Assembly (NCBI GenBank): GCA_905182985.1
Contig: CAJJDN010000044.1
Coordinates: 529,006-593,005, forward strand
Length of the DNA: 64,000 nt
Direction of reading: 5' to 3'
Origin: Paramecium sonneborni
Lineage: Eukaryota > Ciliophora > Oligohymenophorea > Peniculida > Parameciidae
Of the stretch, positions 1-12,230 are shown piece after piece. Both the position numbers and the translations under genes were made by a program. Position 1 is the first letter of the stretch. The number at the start of each line of letters is the position of its first letter. Below the pieces are notes generated by a model. That model was not told the DNA's origin, ran no database searches, and saw only the letters and a program-made list of their open reading frames with translations.

Positions 1-60
1 ATATTTTCAATATTCAAAACTCCTAAACTTTTAGCAATCACTGCAATATATTAATGTATT

Positions 61-2159
61 ATGAGATAAATGATCAACTCTTCTAATAAAATATTTAATT
101 ACCTTGAATTTTCATGTAATACTTCTATTAAAAATTTAGCTTTTTTTATTTTGATAGCAGTTTTGAGTACTCACATAGAAATATTCGATATAATTCGCAC
201 TACACTATCTACCTGTTTTTTCATTGGATATCAAATTTAAGTTTATTTTAAAGAAAATCCAAAGTAAAAAAGTGAAGACAAGTAGATTGAACAATATGTA
301 ATAAAAATTGAAACAGATTAAATTATAGCTTCACCATAATAAAATTAAAAACAAGCTATTAATCCAGAAATTATTTTAGATGATTTTTTTACTGTTATTG
401 AATCTAATTAAATAATGAATGACATATTATCTGAATTAAATTATGATGATTTAAACAAATTCTTATAAGAAATTCGTATAATTAATATTGATTCAATTTC
501 AGAAAAGAAGTTAGGAAAATGGAAAGAAGAATCTTTATTAAATTTATTAAAAAAAATACTAAACAAACGATCAGAAATTTAAGTTTAAGTTTTGGATTAT
601 AATCATCCATTATTATAAAAATATTTAATTTTAATTCATTATAAGAATTAGTTTAAAATGTAATTCTTTTAAGTAAATGAAAGAGATACATATATAAAAA
701 AGAAATATCTAAGTTAAATATTGTATTAGTTATTCAAAACATTTTCTCATGAATTTGGAACTTTATTAAATTATCTCCTAGCTCTTTCATAAGTAGCAAT
801 AGATCAATTTCCAAATTAAGTTGGATTTTTTTAACCTATTAAATCAACAGGATAGATTATGCATCATTTTGTTTAAGACATGGTTGATTATAGTGATATG
901 TTGAATAAAAAATTTTAATTATAATTTGCACTTGTTGATGTTGAAAATTTACTTTAAGAAGTAATAGGATTCTATTAGTCATAAATAGAAGAGAAGGGAC
1001 TAACAATAACTTATTAAATTTTACTTGAAGAAAAGTCTAAAATTTTTGATGGTAGAAGATGTAAATAAGTATTAATTAATTTAATTGCTAATGCTTAAAA
1101 ATTTACTGTTTCAGGAGGAATTAAAATTATTGTAACTGAATAATCAGGATTCACAATATTTTCAGTTGAAGATTCTGGATTTGGAATGACTGAAGAAACA
1201 TTTGATAATTTAAATAAGACTTTAGAAAATGAATTTAAGTCTGAATAAAAGATTTCATAAAATACTGCTGGATTTGGATTAGGTTGCTATTTATCTCATT
1301 AAATTGCATTAAAATTATCAAATTAAACAATTTAAGCTGGAGGAGGTTTAAAATATATAAGACTAGAAAAAGGAATTCGGGTTTCTTTTAAAGTAAAAAA
1401 TCAACCATTCGATATATATTATACAAGTTGCGACATCTCATCTGCTAAATCGGGAATTTTATTTAATGAAAATGGATATTTCGATTCTCGTTAATCTGTT
1501 ATAGATTTGCATCTTACAAATCGTCTTAAATCTGGAGATAATCATGCTTTAATAGCTATGACTAAAAAATCTAGTTTATTATCAGCTTCATTTTCTCCAA
1601 ATTAAATTTTAGATTATGTAGAACAAGAATTGAAATAGGAAAACGAAATCACTGATAGAATGAAATAAATTAATAAGACTAAAAAAAGAGAAAATCAAAA
1701 AAAATCACCTACTTTCGGTATCTCTTTTGCTGATCTAGCTGGTGTTGAAACAATTAGAGAATAACCTAATATCTTAATAGTAGATGATGAAATGATTAAC
1801 ATTATCAGTCTTAAGATTTTGCTTAAGTAATTTAATATTAAATGCAGTTCTGCTTTCAACGGATTAGAAGCTGTTAATAAAGTGAAAGAATGTAATAATA
1901 TTTTTAATACTTTATAGTAAATGAAACATTCGATATTATTTTTATGGATGTTAACATGCCAATAATGGATGGATTTTAAGCTACAGAATAAATAATAAAA
2001 TTTAATGATAAAAATATTATTGTGGCATGCACTGCTTTTACTGATGTAGAAACAAAAACAAAATGTTATTCTGTGGGAATGAAATACTATATCAATAAAC
2101 CAGTTACAAAATTCGAGCTATTAAAATTATTGAACCACTTGAATTTAATTATATAATGA
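61..2159 (+). CDS. Hybrid histidine kinase (kinase plus receiver), tandem copy 1
   Basis: This 690-aa protein needs TAA/TAG read as Gln and one 26-nt intron (1892-1917, GTA...TAG), after which the frame runs to TGA at 2157. A hydrophobic N-terminus (about residues 20-60) suggests membrane anchoring. The H-box reads FSHEFGTLLN, with phospho-acceptor His near residue 230. The ATPase part has an N-box (NLIANAQKFT), a G1 box (DSGFGM) and a G2 box (GFGLG). A C-terminal receiver starts at ILIVDDE and has its phospho-acceptor Asp in FMDVNMP near residue 621, followed by a KP motif. In this family the His is autophosphorylated and passes phosphate to the receiver Asp. The input signal cannot be inferred. 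A second ATG at 70 is an alternative start, and exons upstream of the window cannot be excluded. The next kinase starts 29 bp downstream on the same strand. Confidence 0.88.
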
Positions 2160-2188
2160 TAAAACATAAAAAATAAGCCATTATTGGA

Positions 2189-4469
2189 ATGTACATTCTA
2201 CAAATTATTTATGCTACTTTAGAATGTAGTAGAGCCTCAATTTTACATATTATTCTACTTCTTATCGGCTTGATTATTGGTCTATTTTAGTTAGTGCTTC
2301 TAATAAAATATGGTAACTTAAATATTTATGCTCAATTTTCAATCAATATTGTTAGTGTTTTTGCCGGTTAAAATAAACAATTCATGGTACTGTAATCACT
2401 AGTTGGATTTATACTTTTTATGGAAAATGACTAAATAAGATGGCATTTTAATATTCTTGCTAGCTCAAGTAGTATTGGAAATTATCATAGTCCATGTAAC
2501 CCTAATTTGTATATATTCATAAAATAATGAGGTCCAGTCTTATTTAATGAGTGTATTCACTATCTTGGTTGTTACTTATTATTCTTGGGCGATTAAATAA
2601 TAAAAACTTTAAAAAAAACAATCAAGTAAAGGTTCTTTGCTTACTTCTCGAGTACCAAATACAATGAAATCACTTGATTTTCTGGAAGACATACATTTTA
2701 TTACATAAAAAGCTATTGTGCTTGAAAATTCAACAACGTTAGATGTGAGATCCTTTACTAATGAACTTAAAGATATTTTAATAAAAGATGAAGTTACAGA
2801 AGAAAATTTTTTGGATCAAATGAAAATACTTAAAGTAGATAAATAATCTTAAAAAAATTTAAATTAAAAAATTAAGGGAATTACCTTGCGTTAACTTATT
2901 AATAAATGCTAGATTGTTTAAAAAACAACAGATATATTAATAATAAAAACTAATTTTATATTGTTAGAATATTATTAGATAAAATTACATTTTGAAAGAG
3001 ATGTGATTATTTTAAAATTTGAAGAAATTAAAGAATTTGCTAAATATATTAAAAAAAATTCATGTTTTGCATTAATGAATAAATTATTTTAATCTTTTAG
3101 TCATGAATTTGGAACATTATTAAATTAAATAGCTCTAAATGCTTAAAATGGTTTGGCCTAATATTAAAATATGAAAGATTAATTTGATTCAATTTACAAC
3201 TGTGTAGTAATTATGAATAATATGGTAAAAGATTTAAAAGATTTTCATTAATTACGAAGTAAAACATTTTAATTAGAAATTGTTGATGTAAATATAGATG
3301 ACATATTCTCTGAACTCTAAAATTTATTCAAATAGTAAGCATCTTAAAAAAAGATTTCCTTATATTTAGTAAATAAAGTAACAATAGCCTTTAAATAAGA
3401 TGAATAAAGAATTAAATAAATTCTATAAAATCTAATATAGAATGCTATCAAATACACAAATTAAGATGGACATATATATGTAACTGCTGAGAAAGAAGAC
3501 GATAGAAAAATAAAATTTTCGGTTTTAGATTCAGGAATAGGGATTTCTGAAAGTGTAGCTACAAATATATAGAAAATGTTGGGAAATGATTTGATATTGA
3601 CATCAAAGCTTTCAGAAGGTGCTGCTGGATTAGGATTAGGATTATTAAATTCAAATTATTTAATTAAACATTTATCTTCTTTTAAATAAGGACATAAGGA
3701 ATATTTATAATTTAAATCAAAATTAGGAGATGGAACTAAATTTTGGTTTAGTATATGGAAATATTAAGTGTAAGAATCACCTTCAAGTTAATTTGAATAA
3801 AAATCAATAAAAAAGATTCACAAGAAAGTATTTCTTCATTAGAAATCGAATATTGCTCCACCTCCTATATCTAGTATTGCATCAAATTCTAAAAGTTGTC
3901 CATCATAAATTAGAAAATTAAGTCCAAATAAATCTTGTTAGATTAAACAATAACCTTAAATATTTTTTCCATCAAATATTAAAGATGAAAATATAATAAT
4001 AATGGAAGAGGATGATAGAACAATTTCAGATGATCCAAAACCAAATCATTTACCTGGTTATAGAGCAAGATATCCATCAATGAGTTCGCCAGAATGTTTA
4101 TATATTAAATTATTACTTGTTGATGATGAATTAGCAAATTTATTCCCTTTAAAAATTATGATAAAAATGCTTGGTTTTGAAAGTGATATAACATAGAATG
4201 GATATTAAGCAATATAAATGGTTGAATCAAGATTAAATTAGAAATACTAATATCATTTAATTTTGATGGATATAAATATGCCATAAATTGATGGATTTGA
4301 AACTACAAAGTAAATAAAATGCTTATAACCAAATATAAAAATAGTAGCATGTTCTGCTTTTAGTGATATGTAAACTAAATATTAAGCATAATTATGTGGG
4401 ATGGTAGATTATCTTGAAAAACCAATAAATAAAGATAATTTATAAGAAATATTGTAAATGTATTTGTGA
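2189..4469 (+). CDS. Hybrid histidine kinase (kinase plus receiver), tandem copy 2
   Basis: This 752-aa protein has one 22-nt intron (2469-2490); removing it joins the hydrophobic N-terminal part to the kinase frame. Several hydrophobic segments lie in about the first 130 residues, so it is probably a membrane sensor. The H-box FSHEFGTLLN (His near residue 298) matches copy 1. The ATPase motifs are NLIQNAIKYT, DSGIGIS and GLGLGLL. A low-complexity Ser/Pro linker leads to a receiver with LLVDDE, phospho-acceptor Asp in LMDINMP near residue 687, and a final EKP. The shared H-box and layout suggest the two kinases arose by tandem duplication, but most of the sequence has diverged. The TGA stop at 4467-4469 touches the stop of the opposing ankyrin gene. 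Confidence 0.88.
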
Positions 4470-5789
4470 TCATTTTTATTTATTCAATTCCTTCCCTTTC
4501 TTAATAGCTTCATCGAATAATGCTTTCATTCCTGGTTCTTATTATATCTTCAATGCTTCAAAATATGATGCTGCTGCTTCTCCATATTCTTTTAATCCTT
4601 CATATGCTTAACCTTCATAATAATATATCTTAATCCAATCTTTCTTAACATTTCTAGCTTATTTACATGTTATTAAAATATCCTTATATTTTTATAATTT
4701 TAATTAAGCATTTCCTAAATTAGTGTAAATCTTCACAATATCATCTCTATAATGTTCTGTAATCTATTTAGATTTCTCAATTATTTGATTATATTTAATA
4801 ATAGCCTCTTCATATTATTCAGATTATAATAATTTATTTGCATCTCCTTTTTCAACATTAATTTCCTCATAAATATTTTTTATTTAAGCATCTGTTAGTT
4901 ATACTTAAACAGCTGGAATTTAAGCATCTTTTCTTAATGCAAACTCTCTATAATATTAAACACAATCCCATTTCTCATTTTATACTGCTAAATCTAAAGC
5001 TGTTTATTTTTAATTCTCATAATTAACATCTGCACCATTTTTAATGAGTGTTTATGAAAATTTTAATAAACCTTTCTCAGCACATAAATGTAATGCTGAC
5101 CATCCATCATGATCTTTTATATTAACATCTATTTTATCTGAAAACTCTTCAAATATTGTATTAAATAATTCTTCATTATTTTAATCAATTACTATATGCA
5201 ATAATGAAGGCATTTAATTTTAAACAATATTTAAATCTGCTCCTTTTTTTATTAAATGAAGAGCACTCCAATTTTATTAATAGGCAACTGCAAATGATAC
5301 AGGAGTACCATAATTTGATAATGCATTTATATTTGCTCCTGATGAAAGTAATAATTCAATCATAGGAATAGCACCTTATTATGCAGCTAAATGAAGTGCA
5401 GTAATTGTATTTCTTGAGTAATTCACATCTACATGATGATCATCAATCAAATATTTCACTATCTCTAAATGATTATGTTAAACTGCTATCATAAATGGAT
5501 TATTTTTCTCATCATCTAATAATGTAACATCTGCTCCTTTCTTCACTAAAAATTTGAAAACTTCTAAGTCTCCTCTTGAAGCTCCAAAATGAATAGCTTT
5601 CTTTCCTTTACCTTCAGATATCACATTAATAAATTTTCTTATTGGAACCTTCTCATTCTCATTTCCTCTCTTGCGTTATTTTACATATAAAAGATACTTT
5701 TTTATAGTATCAATATCAGAAGTGCTTATTTATTTAAAATACTCTTCTATGAACTTTTTTTCATGCTCTATTTCTTTAATATCACTCAT
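4470..5789 (-). CDS. Ankyrin-repeat and TPR-containing protein
   Basis: A single uninterrupted frame of 439 codons runs from ATG at 5789 to TGA at 4470-4472. After a charged N-terminus, about residues 60-310 form ankyrin repeats with the usual cores, for example TALHLAAQQGAIPMIELLL, WSALHLIKKGADLN and WSALHLCAEKG. The last 130 residues look like tetratricopeptide repeats (GDANKLLQSEQYEEAIIKYNQ, then LGNAQLKLQKY and YYEGQAYEGLKEYGEAAASY). Ankyrin plus TPR proteins are usually soluble scaffolds that bind partners such as chaperones. No catalytic motif is seen, so the function here is unknown. The 3' end abuts the histidine kinase stop. The 5' end lies only 15 bp from the start codon of the divergent channel gene. 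Confidence 0.85.
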
Positions 5790-5804
5790 TAATAATTTAT
5801 TTTT

Positions 5805-8537
5805 ATGAATTAATCGTAATTTTTGCAAAGCTTAAACTTTGATCCACTCCGAAGTCCACCATTAAGAGAAGTTGCTTTAAGACATCAAGTTTATCTCAAT
5901 TAATAGCTAGAGAGCAACTATGTGCGGTTTATTGATCGAATCCAATGATTATTGTCAATGCTGTGGTTTAGGAATTCACACTCAACCTATTTCATTGAAG
6001 GCAAACATTATCAATTTAGCGTTTTTGGGTTAAGGTATACCTTTGTTTTATAATGTAACTTTTCTCATAATTTTACTAACATTTATATTATTACTTATTT
6101 TTGGACTGCCTACAATCATTTTTAATTTTTTAGCTAAAAATTGTATAGAACAAACAAATACGGCCTATAGTTTATTTAATACATAAGGTTGCTCTAAGAG
6201 TTGTCCATTAGAAAATGATGATTTTAAATTAATTCAATAATTACTTTCCACAAATGATTGTAAGTTCATTTGTGGACACTATTAGGAGTTATGTTTAGGT
6301 TCTTTATTAGCAGAAATGTCATTCTCAAACAAATAATTGGATGATGATTTAAAAACAATATAATCTTTTTTTGTATTAGGATCTGTGATTTTTATAAAGA
6401 TTTATTTAGTATTAATTAGGGAAAAGTAAAGAATTATTGAAGCAGAATGTGATTAAGAATTAATATCTCCTTCAGATTTTACAGTTATGTTAGATCATTT
6501 ACCAGAAGAAGATTATAATGAAAAAGAGTTAGCAACAGCAATAGAGTAATATTGTTAGAAAATTGATAATTAAAATAAATATGAAGTCATTAAAATCAAT
6601 ATTGCATATGATATTAAATCTTTTGTGCTTAAAAGTAGAGAGAAAATTAAATTAGAGAAAATATTGAATAAAGAACAGAAATACTATTAAAAAAATTAAA
6701 AATACAAAAGAAGTAAATTAGAAATGGATAGAATAAAACTTTATATAGAATAATTAAAAAAAGAATTAACTGATATAGAATAAGAAATAGAAAATGGATC
6801 TTATCGAAAAACCACTTCAGTTGCATTCATAACCTTCTAAACTAAATAACGTATTTTTATGAATTTATTTAGAATTATAAAAATTAATATAATAAACAAA
6901 ATTATCATATTGGGAATAATTACTTTTACAAGTAAGAAGATTAATTAAAAATAAAGATAAAAGAGGATTCTATTTTAAGAATAATTTAATATCCATATAA
7001 AGAGCACCTGAACCAGATGATATATTTTGGGAGAATTGTGGAATAGAAAATTCAATAAAAATAAAAAGAAAATTTATTAGTTGGTTTGTAGTTCTAGTTT
7101 TATTAGGAATTTCATTTGCTACACTTTATGGACTTGAATATTTGCAAGTATTTATTATAATATTGATTTAAGAATGAATATCTGTCAAATGATTTAGATT
7201 TTATTACAAAAACATCAATATCTTTGTTAAAATCATTAATAATAACGATAGTAGATGCATTAATATATTATTTTATAACATTATTAGCAAATCATGAAAG
7301 ACATGTAACAAAAACGTATTAAGACACTTCAGTTGCATAAAAATTATGTTGTGTCTAATTTGTTAACTCTTGTGTATTATTACTTTTAATTCATTTAATT
7401 AGTGGTAAAGACTTTATGGAACAATCAAAATTTGCAATTTAAAAATAGGGAGGAATAGCTGATGATTTACTTTTTGTTTGCTGTATGAATGGAATATTCA
7501 CTCCTTTTACTGCATTTTTCAATCCAATTTATTTTATCAAGTAATTATAACAAATTTTTATTGAATCTAATAAAAAGTTGACATAATTAGAAGCTAATAA
7601 ATTATTTGAAGGTCCTTAAGTCTTATTATATGATTAATATGCATTTATTTGTAAGACAACTTGGATCACTTTATTCTTAGCTCCATTAGCTCCAATTTGT
7701 ATATTTATTAATTGGATTGGATTATCTTTATATTATTGGATTTAAAAATATTTATTATTGAGAAGAAATAGCAAACCTCCATTTTAAAGTAGTCATTTAG
7801 ATCGAGAAATGCTTACTCTTTTAGATTTAAGTCCTCTATTATTAGCAGGTATTTAATATTGGATTAATGAAATCTATGTTTCAAATAATTTAAGTCATAC
7901 TATAAATATTGGAACTTTAGTATTAGCAGGATTAGAATTAGTTTTACCATCTTATAGAATTCATTAAATTTTATATAAAAAATAACTTGAAGATATAGAA
8001 AATTAAAGATATGTTGATGTTCATCTTCGATTCCCGACAGATTATGATAGAACTAATCCTTTAACTAGTGAATAAGCAACTCAAGAATTTTTAAAAAAGA
8101 AATTTGAATAAGCTAATAAATCTATGACTTTAACTAGACATTCTAGAAAACATTCGACAAAACGATCTTTAAGAGAATATGTTCTAAAAGGAATTAAAGA
8201 TACAAATTTATCAAGAATTAAAGTACTTAAGAAAAAACTTTAAACTGCTTATAAATTAAAATTGTTTCATAATGTTTAATTTTAATAAGAAACTAATTGT
8301 AAAGATTCTGATCATGAAGATTCAATTAATACATTTCAATTTCCAGTCTATTAAAGAGCCCCGAATTATAACTTTTCGAGAGTAATAAATCAATTTCCAA
8401 ATTATTCCTAATACAATACTGATCTTACCAATAGAAGTAATTCTATTTCTTCAACTATATAAATAAATACATCGAAATATTAATTAAAAACAAAAAGAAC
8501 TTCTTAAATCTAATCTTTTAGAGTTCAATTATAATGA
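5805..8537 (+). CDS. OSCA/TMEM63/CSC1-family (stretch-gated) cation channel, copy 1
   Basis: The spliced product is 887 aa, with introns at 5889-5910 (22 nt, begins GTT), 6851-6872 (22 nt) and 7148-7172 (25 nt, ends AAG). The family signature is clear: a cytosolic domain opening SPSDFTVMLDHLP, the SVAFITFQT strand, and RAPEPDDIFWENCG just before the channel core. Many hydrophobic segments follow, including the FEGPQVLLYDQYAF region. Characterised family members are dimeric, mechanically gated cation channels in the plasma membrane or endomembranes. The first exon (MNQSQ...) was chosen because the inverted paralogue has a matching exon and an intron at the same codon; the downstream ATG at 5920 is the alternative start. 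The C-terminal tail is hydrophilic and Gln/Ser-rich. Confidence 0.88.
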
Positions 8538-8604
8538 CAATAAAATTATTATAGTATAAAATATATTACATAAAATTAATTATCAAAACTATTTTTAGTT
8601 ATAT

Positions 8605-11288
8605 TCAATTTTCAAATTTATTTGGACCAAGAAATCTAGAAAAATTATAATTTTTAGTATCCTAGTATTTATTATTATAATCATTATCAGTGGATATGTT
8701 CAATGAATTCTATCTAAAAATGATATTCTTATTAACAATTATATATTCAGGAGTTTATGTATAGATAGGATCTTATTAATCATATGAAATTTCATCTTCT
8801 TATTATCTTTAAGCAAAAGCTTAACGAGCCTTTCTTATTAATTTGATTTTTCTCATCATAGAAATTTTAAGTTTTAATGAAATAGTATTTTTCATAAATT
8901 GCATTCCTCCTATCTAAATGTACTTATATAATGCAGTTTTTGTATCCATAATTTCAGGTTATTTGTAATTTACATCAATTAACTTTTTTGCTTTTATAAA
9001 TTCCAAAATAGCATGCTATTAAGTTAATGGATTAGTTCGATCATAGTCTGTAGGCAATTTCAAATAAACATCTTAGTATCTATCTTTTTCAGTTGATATG
9101 TTTTACTTTTTATCAAATAATTTACTTATTCTTGTGGCAGGTGTTATTAATTCTAAACAAGAAAATCCTAAAGTTATAAAATTAATTGTTAATATGGCTG
9201 AATTAGAATTAAATACATAATCTGTCCACATTTAACCTAATGCCAACATTATAGGACTTAATTCAAACAAATTCATCATTTCTCGATTTAAATGAAAACT
9301 TTAAAATGGAGGTTTACAATTTCTTTTTAATAATAAATATTTTTATATCCAATAATATAAAAATAATCCTAAACTACAAAATAATAACGAAATAGGTAAT
9401 AAAGGAGCAAATAGTAAGGAAATCCACAGAGATAAACAAATATATGCATATTATTCATATAATAGTACAGATGGTCCTTCAAATATTTTATTAGCTTCTA
9501 TTTAATTAAAATTATTGTTAATTTTGAAGCATTTTTATTAATATAATTTATAGAAGTACATAGGATCTAAATAAGTAAAAATTGGAACAAAGAATGAATT
9601 TACAATTAATAAAAAGAATGCATCTGAAATAACTCCTCCTTATCTTGAGTAAGCATAAGTCTCTCCATAATTATCAAGTTTTTCTTTTTCAAAATTATAA
9701 ACTAAAATATTTATAAGTTTAGTGAAAATTCCAGAATTAAAAAATTAAAAAATTGCCAATTTAGTTGCTACTGAAACATCATGATGAGTTTTTGTAAAAT
9801 GTTTTTCTGATTATCCTAATAATTTGATAAAATAATATATAATCTAATTAATTATTGTAATTATCAAAGAAATAATTAAAGTTACTATTATCATTGTAGT
9901 ATCATCAAAAGATGATGTTAGGTTTTAACTTTGTAAGATATTTAATCCTAAAAGAATAGTAAAAGATCCTCCTAAAATTAATATTGTAATGAAAAAATTC
10001 AGTATTCTTTTTTGAAATTAATACTAGAAATTAAATCCACAATTTTCCCAAAATATATCATTTGGTTCTGGAGCTCTGCAAAATATAATAATACGATTTT
10101 TAAAATAGAATCCTCTCTTATCTTATCTATTTATGAAATAATATTTAAATCTAATCCATAACTCCTCCCAATAAGATAATTTAGTCTAATCCAAAACTGA
10201 TTACAATTCTATTTTTAAAATATTTATTTACATTCTTTAGTTTAGAAAGTTACAAATGCAACTTAAGTTTAATGAGAATATTTTTAATTTTCGACTTCGC
10301 TTTCAATTATTGTTAGTTTTTCATCAAGAAATTTGATTCTTTATTTAAATTCATTAAATTAGTTGTTTTTCAAGGATCTTGGATATCGACCATGTTATTT
10401 ATAATAATTTTCTATTTTTTCTACTTTCTTCTCCAAATTCATCTTTTCTCTGTTGTATTCAACAAAAGAAGTAATATCGTATGCTATAATTATTTTAACT
10501 ATTTCATATTAGCATTTTTAATCAAACTAATAACAAAAGTCTAACAATGAATCCTTTAATTCTATTTCATTATATTCATTTATAGGTAAATTTGTTAACA
10601 TAGCTGTGAAATCTGAAGGAGATACAAATTCTTAATCACAGATCCTTGCAGTATTTCTTTAAGATATTCTAACTCTTATCATAACAAATTTAAAAACTAA
10701 AACACTGCATAAAACTAGAATAGATTAAACTAATTTTGAAGTCTCATCAAACTACTTGTTTGCAAATGACATTTCTAAAACAGATGTTTCTAAACAAATA
10801 TCCATAATTCTAGCACATATAATTTAACATTCATTTGAGTGAATTAATCTTGTGATAGATTAAAAATCAGTCGAGTTTTACGGACAATTTTAATTACAAA
10901 GTCCATTTAGAGAAATTTTATAAAACATATTATCTTAAGCAATGCAATCATGATTTTCTATATTTGCTATTAATGATTGTATTCCAAAAATAATAAATAA
11001 AATAAGAACTATTAAAGTTAATTACTGGGTCATTTCAAAAAATAAAGGCATACCTTAACCTAAAAAGGCCAAATTCAATCTATTTCGACATAATGAAATT
11101 TCCTTTTACTATATATGTTGTCCACAGCAAGGACAATGATCTGATATTTGCTCATTTTCACCACACATAGAAGCTTTCTAATTACTAATTTTTCTTACCT
11201 AATGAATTTTAGCCAAATCAATTCTAGCTGGTATGCAAAAAGGATCAAATTTTAAAGAATTCTATGCTTCAATCTTAATTTAATTCAT
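8605..11288 (-). CDS. OSCA/TMEM63/CSC1-family (stretch-gated) cation channel, copy 2 (inverted paralogue)
   Basis: The spliced product is 879 aa, with introns on the plus-strand map at 11178-11198 (21 nt) and 10209-10231 (23 nt). It carries the same landmarks as the neighbouring copy: a Cys-containing N-terminus (MCGENEQ after the first exon), SPSDFTAMLTNLP, VAFVTFQT, RAPEPNDIFWENCG, FEGPSVLLYEQYAY and the KPPFQS...REM loop. The first two introns sit at the same codons as in copy 1, but the third intron of copy 1 is absent here. The two genes are tail to tail with 67 bp between stops, so this is an old inverted duplication. Protein similarity is strong in the pore region and weak in the C-terminal tail. 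Confidence 0.88.
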
Positions 11289-12230
11289 ATTTAAACAATA
11301 GTTTATTCAATATTACTAATTATATTATTAATCAAAAATTGTAGATAAACTTTAAATATTCTGATCTATCTTTAATTTCAATTAAGATCAACATTTCTGT
11401 CAAATATATAAGTAAATTAATATCATGGTTAAAAAAAAAACTACTAAATTTGGAACAAACTTATAGAGATATCTGAGTTATTTAATTGTTTTAAATAATT
11501 TTGCTTATATTTACATTTTAATATTGAGAATTTTTAGGATTACTATTTATAAGACTTCTAATTTAATTAAAACTAATTAAAATAAAAAGAGTTCCAGAAC
11601 CAGAAGTAGTGTTTTAGGTTTATATAATAAAAAAAAACTGATTTATTAAATAAGTGTTTTAATTATTCTGAAAAATAATTATCTTAAAGAAAAAGATATT
11701 AATTATGCTATTAAAAGTACTTTAAAATTATATTATTGATAATTTTTAATAAGGGATGCAATAATATAATTTAGAGATTGTTTAATTGTCTAATAGTAAT
11801 TGAATTGACTAATTTGAAATGCAATCCTAATAAAATCAATCTTAACAATAAGATAATTAATTGAGAATGTATCTTAAATTAAAAAAATGTAATTAAAAAT
11901 TAAGCAAACCATTGATATTGTTTAAAATTGATATAATTATAATAAGAGAAAGTCTCCTTATTAAAAATATTACAAATATGATTAAAATAACCAGTAGCAT
12001 ACTAACTATCACTAAAATACAGAAAAACAATATTACTAACTTTATTAACCACAATAATAATATAATTAGTTTTTCTGATTCTTGATATAAAAATACAATA
12101 GTTAAGTTTAATAAATACATAATGTTAACTCTGGACCTGGACAATAGATTCACCAATGATATGGAAATAGTTAATATCCTTATTGAAAAATATATATATT
12201 TTGATTTCATTATTTTTTCAATAACTAGTT
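11289..12230. other. Intergenic region of about 940 bp
   Basis: No gene is supported here. The stretch separates two divergent starts (minus-strand channel at 11288 and plus-strand membrane protein at 12231), so it should hold both promoters. Two open stretches (plus 11425-11739 and minus 11893-12210) were examined and rejected as genes. A short segment near 11608 reads like a degenerate copy of the channel motif (VPEPEVVF), which may be chance or a relic of the channel duplication. Confidence 0.5.

Noticed and set aside
11425..11739. 104-codon plus-strand ORF ending in a weak histone-fold-like stretch (EKDINYAIK)
   Set aside because: The resemblance covers only about ten residues, the rest of a histone fold is not visible, and open frames of this size occur by chance when TAA and TAG are sense codons.
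11893..12210. 105-codon minus-strand ORF, very hydrophobic
   Set aside because: It is Ile/Leu-rich simply because the opposite strand is A-rich; no start context, motif or homologue-like pattern, and it lies in a promoter region.
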